Shown: one piece after another, positions 34,527 through 38,715 of the stretch | How the letters are laid out: each line of letters opens with the position of its first letter | Position numbering within the stretch: position 1 is the stretch's first letter | Assembly (NCBI GenBank): GCA_030066665.1 | Contig: JASJBD010000060.1 | Span: 1 to 38,715 of the forward strand | DNA length: 38,715 nucleotides | DNA from: Gammaproteobacteria bacterium | GTDB taxonomy: Bacteria; Pseudomonadota; Gammaproteobacteria; Steroidobacterales; GCA-2729495 | Direction of reading: 5' to 3' | Program-made: the position numbers and the translations under genes | Notes under the pieces: model-generated | The model's input: the letters and a program-made list of their open reading frames with translations, nothing else | Databases searched by the model: none | What the model was told of the DNA's origin: nothing

Positions 34527-35189
34527 ATGGAGACCTCACCCAGGCGCGTCATGCTCGACCCGCTGGTCGATAACAACCCGGTCACCCTGCAGGTGCTCGG
34601 CGTCTGTTCCGCGCTGGCAGTTACGACGAACCTGCTGAACGCCTTCATCATGAGTCTCGCGCTCACCGCAGTGTGCGCCTGCTCGAATGGTGCCGTGAGC
34701 ATGATTCGCCGGCACACGCCGGGATCGATCCGCATCATCGTACAAATGACCATTATCGCGTCGCTGGTGATCGTGGTCGATGAACTACTGAAGGCCTATG
34801 CTTACGAGACTTCCCGCACGTTGTCCGTCTTCGTGGGCCTGATCATCACGAACTGCATCGTGCTCGGGCGGGCGGAGGCATTTGCCAGCCAGAACCCGGT
34901 GGGCCTGAGTGTGCTGGATGGCATTGGCAATGGGCTGGGTTACAGCCTGGTGCTGCTGCTTGTCGGCGCTGTGCGGGAGCTGTTCGGTTCCGGTAGCCTG
35001 CTCGGCGTCGAGATTCTGCCGCTAACCACCAACGGTGGCTGGTACCTGAGCAATGGCATGTTGTTGCTGCCACCCAGCGCATTTTTCATCATCGGGTTGC
35101 TGATCTGGGCGGTGCGGACCTGGAAAACGGCTCAGGTCGAGCCGGCAGATCACCAGATTCACGCGGTGCACCGGCAGGAGGTCATGTAA
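34527..35189 (+). CDS. nqrD: Na+-translocating NADH:quinone reductase subunit D
   Basis: 220 residues, six membrane helices, from the ATG at 34527 one base after the nqrC stop; a GAGGGAG ribosome site lies just inside nqrC. It begins '[20 protein letters not shown]' and contains '[20 protein letters not shown]', whose Cys belongs to the Fe site shared with NqrE. '[20 protein letters not shown]' follows. A charged tail ([17 protein letters not shown]) closes the protein. Homologous to RnfA/RnfE/NqrE; order in the operon confirms D. Confidence 0.96.
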   Translation: METSPRRVMLDPLVDNNPVTLQVLGVCSALAVTTNLLNAFIMSLALTAVCACSNGAVSMIRRHTPGSIRIIVQMTIIASLVIVVDELLKAYAYETSRTLSVFVGLIITNCIVLGRAEAFASQNPVGLSVLDGIGNGLGYSLVLLLVGAVRELFGSGSLLGVEILPLTTNGGWYLSNGMLLLPPSAFFIIGLLIWAVRTWKTAQVEPADHQIHAVHRQEVM

Positions 35190-35797
35190 TGGAAGCGGCG
35201 TTGGGTCTGTTCATTCGCTCCATCTTCGTCGAGAACCTCGCCCTGGCGTTCTTCCTGGGCATGTGCACATTCCTGGCCGTGTCCAAACGCATCGAGACGG
35301 CGCTTGGGCTTGGCGCCGCCGTGGTCGTCGTCATGATCATCACCGTGCCGGTGAATAACTTGTTGTTGGGCTTCCTGCTCGAGCCGGGCGCTCTGGCATG
35401 GGCCGGACTTCCCGACGTCGATATGAGCTTCCTGGGTCTGATCATCTACATCGGCGTGATTGCCGCGATGGTGCAGGTGCTGGAGATGGTGCTTGACCGA
35501 TATTTTCCAGCGCTGTACCACGCGTTGGGTATCTTCCTACCGTTGATCACGGTCAATTGCGCGATTCTCGGCGCGTCATTGTTCATGGTCGAACGCGACT
35601 ACGGGTTCGGCGAGAGCGTTGTCTTCGGGCTCGGCGGCGGCGTCGGTTGGGCGCTCGCAATCATCGCGCTGGCCGGCATTCGTGAAAAGCTCAAGTACAG
35701 CGACGTGCCCGATGGGCTGCAGGGCCTCGGTATCACGTTCATTACGGTGGGCCTGATGTCACTGGGATTTATGGCCTTTTCTGGGATTCAGCTCTAG
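35189..35797 (+). CDS. nqrE: Na+-translocating NADH:quinone reductase subunit E
   Basis: 202 residues, six membrane helices, start overlapping the nqrD stop by one base (TAATG). It opens '[20 protein letters not shown]', where the Cys is an Fe-site ligand, and has the second Cys in '[20 protein letters not shown]'. '[20 protein letters not shown]' follows. With NqrD it holds the intramembrane iron centre through inverted half-repeats. Length and motifs match the family closely. Confidence 0.97.
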   Translation: MEAALGLFIRSIFVENLALAFFLGMCTFLAVSKRIETALGLGAAVVVVMIITVPVNNLLLGFLLEPGALAWAGLPDVDMSFLGLIIYIGVIAAMVQVLEMVLDRYFPALYHALGIFLPLITVNCAILGASLFMVERDYGFGESVVFGLGGGVGWALAIIALAGIREKLKYSDVPDGLQGLGITFITVGLMSLGFMAFSGIQL

Positions 35798-35824
35798 CCG
35801 GCACCGGGGCACGGAGACCGCAAC

Positions 35825-37048
35825 ATGCAGGAAATCGTACTCGGCGTCGTGTTGTTTACCGCGGTGATCCTGCTGCTGGTGGGATTCATCCTTGGGGCGC
35901 GCGCGCGGCTCGTGCCGTCCGGCGATGTCGACCTGCTGGTCAACGACGAGCGACATATCGCGACCCGGGTCGGCGGCAAACTGCTGACCGCCCTTGCAGA
36001 AGCGGATCTATTTATCGCGTCAGCCTGCGGAGGTGGTGGCACCTGCGGTCAGTGTCGCGTGCAGGTGGTAGAAGGCGGCGGTGCGATTCTGCCGACCGAG
36101 ACTGCGCATATTACGAAGCGGGAGGCACGCGACGGCGATCGGCTGGCCTGCCAGGTCGTGGTCAAAGATGACCTGAAGATCTGGGTGCCGGACGAAGTAT
36201 TCGGCGTCAAACAATGGACTTGCCAGGTTCGGTCGAATGACAACGTGGCGACTTTCATCAAGGAGCTGGTACTGGAGCTGCCTGCCGGTGAGACGTTGGA
36301 TTTCCGTGCCGGGGGTTACATCCAGATCGAGTGCCCGCCGCACAGTATCGACTTCAAGGAAATGGACATCGGCGAACGTTTCCGCGACGAGTGGGACCGT
36401 TTCGACCTGTGGAGCCTGCGCTCTGTCGTGACTGAGCCGGTGATGCGCGCCTATTCGATGGCCAACTACCCCGACGAGAAAGACATCATCATGCTGAATG
36501 TACGCATCGCGACGCCCCCACCGGCGCAGTGGAAAACGGCGCCGCCAGGCGCGATGTCGTCGTTCATCTTTGGGTTAAAGCCGGGGGACAAAGTGACCGT
36601 ATCCGGACCATTCGGCGATTTCTTTGCGAAGGATACGGACAAGGAAATGATTTTCGTCGGGGGTGGTGCCGGCATGGCGCCAATGCGCTCGCACATATTC
36701 GACCAACTGCTCCGGCTCAAATCGGAGCGCAAGATCAGTTTCTGGTACGGCGCGCGCAGCAAGCGGGAGATGTTCTACGTCGAGGATTTCGACCGGCTGG
36801 CGGCAACGCATGAGAACTTCAGCTGGCACGTCGCGTTGTCAGAACCACTGCCCGAAGACAATTGGGACGGGTACACCGGATTTATCCACGCAGTGCTGTT
36901 CGAAGAATACCTGCGGCGTCACCCGGCTCCCGATGACTGCGAGTACTATCTTTGCGGCCCGCCTGTCATGAACAGCGCGGTGATCAGCATGCTCGAGGAC
37001 TTGGGAGTGGAACCGGAAAGCATTGCACTGGACGATTTCGGCGGATGA
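35825..37048 (+). CDS. nqrF: Na+-translocating NADH:quinone reductase subunit F
   Basis: 407 residues. One N-terminal membrane helix ([20 protein letters not shown]) anchors a cytoplasmic reductase. The 2Fe-2S domain has Cys68, Cys74, Cys77 ([12 protein letters not shown]) and Cys109 (RLACQVV). The FAD domain shows '[12 protein letters not shown]' and the NADH domain '[13 protein letters not shown]' and '[10 protein letters not shown]'. It is the NADH-oxidising entry point of the complex. Its stop overlaps the nqrM start (ATGA). Confidence 0.97.
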   Translation: MQEIVLGVVLFTAVILLLVGFILGARARLVPSGDVDLLVNDERHIATRVGGKLLTALAEADLFIASACGGGGTCGQCRVQVVEGGGAILPTETAHITKREARDGDRLACQVVVKDDLKIWVPDEVFGVKQWTCQVRSNDNVATFIKELVLELPAGETLDFRAGGYIQIECPPHSIDFKEMDIGERFRDEWDRFDLWSLRSVVTEPVMRAYSMANYPDEKDIIMLNVRIATPPPAQWKTAPPGAMSSFIFGLKPGDKVTVSGPFGDFFAKDTDKEMIFVGGGAGMAPMRSHIFDQLLRLKSERKISFWYGARSKREMFYVEDFDRLAATHENFSWHVALSEPLPEDNWDGYTGFIHAVLFEEYLRRHPAPDDCEYYLCGPPVMNSAVISMLEDLGVEPESIALDDFGG

Positions 37049-37263
37049 CTGTTTTCCTGCTCAGCCTGGTGTTGATGCTCGCAGCCCTGGCGGCGATGTC
37101 GATCGGCCTGTTACTGGGCCGTTCGGGTATTCGCGGCTCCTGCGGTGCGCTGAGCGGGGTCGACGGGGGATCGACCTGCGGCCTGTGCCGGCGACCCTGT
37201 GCCAGGCGGCGCACGTCAGCCGCGCAGCGGGACAGGAAGCAGCGAGCCGCGCGAGCGGAATAG
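37045..37263 (+). CDS. nqrM: NqrM, Na+-NQR maturation factor
   Basis: 72 residues: one membrane helix ([20 protein letters not shown]) and a short Cys-rich tail with Cys33, Cys45, Cys48 and Cys52 ([17 protein letters not shown]). This matches NqrM (DUF539), which delivers iron for the NqrD/NqrE centre; Cys33 is the position reported as essential in Vibrio. The tail after Cys52 is basic and not conserved. The start overlaps the nqrF stop by four bases. Confidence 0.92.
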   Translation: MTVFLLSLVLMLAALAAMSIGLLLGRSGIRGSCGALSGVDGGSTCGLCRRPCARRRTSAAQRDRKQRAARAE

Positions 37264-37282
37264 CGCGACGGAGGTAACGAGT

Positions 37283-37681
37283 ATGGTTGGGCGCTCAGTC
37301 AAGGTCCGCGAGTACATGGCAGCAAACCCGGTCACGGTGACGCCGGACATGCCGATTCTCGAGGCCATTCACCTGCTGATCGAACACCGCATTTCGGGTG
37401 TGCCCGTGTCAGATTTGCGCGGCAACCTCGTTGGCATGCTGTCGGAGCACGACTGCCTGCGGGTTGCCCTGCAATCGACTTACCACGGTGAGCCGGCGGG
37501 CACCGTGCGCGAGTACATGAGCGATGTGGTACGGACAGTCGACGTCGACGACAGCATTGTGGAACTCGCAGAGCTGTTCCTCGAGACGACTTATCGCCGG
37601 TTCCCGGTCATGGAACGCCAGCGGCTGGTCGGCCAAGTCAGCCGACGCGACGTATTGCGCGCGCTCGAACAAATCGTCTGA
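37283..37681 (+). CDS. Two-CBS-domain protein
   Basis: 132 residues holding a pair of CBS domains and nothing else. The first is 'VREYMAANPVTVTPDMPILE' to 'GNLVGMLSEHDCLRVAL', the second 'VREYMSDVVRTVDVDDSIVE' to 'RLVGQVSRRDVLRALEQ'. Such tandems bind adenine nucleotides and regulate partners. A GGAGGT ribosome site precedes the ATG. It lies 19 bases after nqrM, so it may be co-transcribed with the sodium pump and could sense energy charge; that link is inference. Confidence 0.9.
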   Translation: MVGRSVKVREYMAANPVTVTPDMPILEAIHLLIEHRISGVPVSDLRGNLVGMLSEHDCLRVALQSTYHGEPAGTVREYMSDVVRTVDVDDSIVELAELFLETTYRRFPVMERQRLVGQVSRRDVLRALEQIV

Positions 37682-37707
37682 CGCCTGGCACGCGCAGAGA
37701 AGATCAG

Positions 37708-37980
37708 TCAGTGCGCAGCTTTTCCCCGCCGCGGCAGCACGGTGCCATTAACCGTAACCTGGATGAAACGGCCGCCCAATGGCTGACCGTTCAGGAGTCG
37801 GCTGGCCCGACGCGCCGCATCGCGGGCCGGCATTTCCACAAGGCCGTAGCGATGAGTGCGATGTCCGGCTTCTTCCGCAAAGAGTTTTACTTGGGTGACT
37901 TCGCCGTAACGACGAAAGACCCGCGCCAGGGTTTCCGGCTTCGCGCTGGCCGGTAAATTTCCAACGTAGACTGTAGCCAT
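37708..37980 (-). CDS. Single RRM-domain RNA-binding protein
   Basis: 90 residues starting MATVYVGNLPASAKPETLAR. RNP2 is 'VYVGNL' and RNP1 is the degenerate 'HRYGLVEM', followed by 'LNGQPLGGRFIQVTVNG'. These small bacterial RRM proteins resemble cyanobacterial Rbp and are often cold- or stress-induced. RNP1 lacks one of the usual aromatics, which may weaken stacking on RNA. A GGGGGAAG ribosome site before 37980 fixes the start; the frame continues upstream without domain content. It converges on the CBS gene. The 218 bases between it and the SDR gene show no clear signal. Confidence 0.9.
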   Translation of the reverse strand: MATVYVGNLPASAKPETLARVFRRYGEVTQVKLFAEEAGHRTHRYGLVEMPARDAARRASRLLNGQPLGGRFIQVTVNGTVLPRRGKAAH

Positions 37981-38198
37981 CAACAACTTCCCCCGTGTTC
38001 TGTTGCGACGGCGCAGGTACAACCCGAAATTAATTGACCCGATTTAGAATGGCCTGCGCCGCGAACAAACTCATTCGTTTGTAAATGTAGGTCAACAACA
38101 GGCCGGCATCAATGCGTAGTTTCCGTACGCGAATATTGCTGCCTGTTCGACGCGTACGGATAATCGTCACGGCATCGTCCGCGCAGGGGCAGGTTGAA

Positions 38199-38715
38199 AT
38201 GAATGTCGTAATCACCGGTAGTACCAAGGGAATTGGCTTCGGCATGGCCCGGGAATTTCTCCAGCGCGGCCACAATGTGGTCTTATCCAGTCGCCGGCCG
38301 GACGCAGTGGATCAGGCAGTGACGGAATTGAGCGCCGCGCATCCTGTGTGCAAGGTCGTTGGCCAGGCTTGCGACGTGGGCGACTACGCGCAGGTCGAGC
38401 AACTTTGGCAGCATGCCGCAGGCGCGCTGGGATCCGTGGATATCTGGGTCAACAACGCCGGTCGGGACGGCGTGAAAGTGCCGTTTTTCGCCATGCCGCC
38501 GGAAGACTTCCCGCTGACGATCCAGACCAACCTGGTCGGCTTGCTGAATTGCTGCCGCGTCGCAATCCCCGGGATGTACCAGCAGGGCGGTGGTCGCATA
38601 TTCAACATGGAGGGCTTCGGCAGCAACGGTTCGGTGCGGCCCACATTGACCGTCTATGGTGGGACGAAGTATGCGGTGACGTACGTCACCAAGTCACTCG
38701 CAGCCGAGCTCAAGG
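38199..38715 (+). CDS. NYC1/NOL-like short-chain dehydrogenase (chlorophyll b reductase family), 3' end outside window
   Basis: 172 codons are visible from the ATG at 38199; the gene runs off the window. The cofactor motif is 'VVITGSTKGIGFGMAREFL', then 'CDVGDYAQVEQLW' and 'SVDIWVNNAGRDG'. The active-site block is 'FNMEGFGSNGSVRPTLTVYG' with Tyr153 and Lys157. Plant NYC1/NOL has 'FNMDGAGSGGSSTPLTAVYG', with the same length from FNM to Tyr, the same acidic residue after NM, and Ser eleven residues before Tyr. 'NVVITGST.G.G...AREFL' and 'IW.NNAG' also agree. Plant NYC1/NOL reduces the C7 formyl of chlorophyll b. Substrate here is unproven; it could be another SDR that shares the motif. The usual nucleophile-side residues Tyr and Lys are intact. 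Confidence 0.82.
   Translation, partial: MNVVITGSTKGIGFGMAREFLQRGHNVVLSSRRPDAVDQAVTELSAAHPVCKVVGQACDVGDYAQVEQLWQHAAGALGSVDIWVNNAGRDGVKVPFFAMPPEDFPLTIQTNLVGLLNCCRVAIPGMYQQGGGRIFNMEGFGSNGSVRPTLTVYGGTKYAVTYVTKSLAAELK

Noticed and set aside
38030-38275. Minus-strand open frame of 81 codons before the SDR gene
   Set aside because: No domain similarity, it overlaps the SDR start, and it lacks a ribosome site.

Overview
The window is dense, high-GC bacterial chromosome. Genes abut or overlap by 1-12 bases, with no tRNA, rRNA, CRISPR array or insertion sequence seen. A full Na+-translocating NADH:quinone reductase operon with NqrM, a TamA-TamB pair, a TonB2-type transducer, an AsmA protein and an OmpR/histidine-kinase pair point to a Gram-negative gammaproteobacterium. 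It is probably a marine or sediment heterotroph; that lifestyle is inferred from gene content.

Layout. 1-9.1 kb: a partial gene; a decayed MscS-type channel gene; a minus-strand block (STAS-like protein, HupE/UreJ-like membrane protein, anchored parvulin, secreted VOC protein); a two-component system; a 377-base intergenic region with a candidate small RNA; a YgjP-like metallopeptidase; a single-ORF ExbB-TonB fusion; a DUF2845 protein; and a decayed outer-membrane transporter-like gene. 9.1-13.0 kb: an unrecognised exported protein, an eight-haem lipoprotein cytochrome with TPRs, and a DUF4136 lipoprotein. 13.1-23.6 kb: tamA-tamB, a UbiD-family decarboxylase with a Tat-like leader, and a large AsmA protein. 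23.7-31.1 kb: an MFS gene convergent with a tight six-gene minus-strand run (apbE, VOC, PQQ dehydrogenase, MFS, NAD(P)-binding protein, RCCR-like protein). 31.1-37.7 kb: nqrABCDEF-nqrM and a CBS-domain gene. 37.7-38.7 kb: an RRM protein and the start of a NYC1/NOL-like SDR.

Most notable: two proteins resemble enzymes of plant chlorophyll breakdown. The 239-residue protein at 24969-25688 reads as a bacterial homologue of red chlorophyll catabolite reductase, with the two acidic pocket residues apparently conserved. The truncated SDR at 38199-38715 carries the unusual active-site block of chlorophyll b reductase (NYC1/NOL). With a PQQ dehydrogenase, an NAD(P)-binding protein and two MFS transporters nearby, this suggests a tetrapyrrole or phyllobilin-processing locus. 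That reading is inference; the family resemblances were judged by eye from memory.

Second: the ExbB-TonB fusion joins an ExbB2-type proton-channel subunit directly to a TonB2-type protein, with the ExbD that normally lies between them missing. Two pseudogenes in the same 9 kb also show internal deletions, so the fusion may come from the same deletional process, yet its frame is intact.
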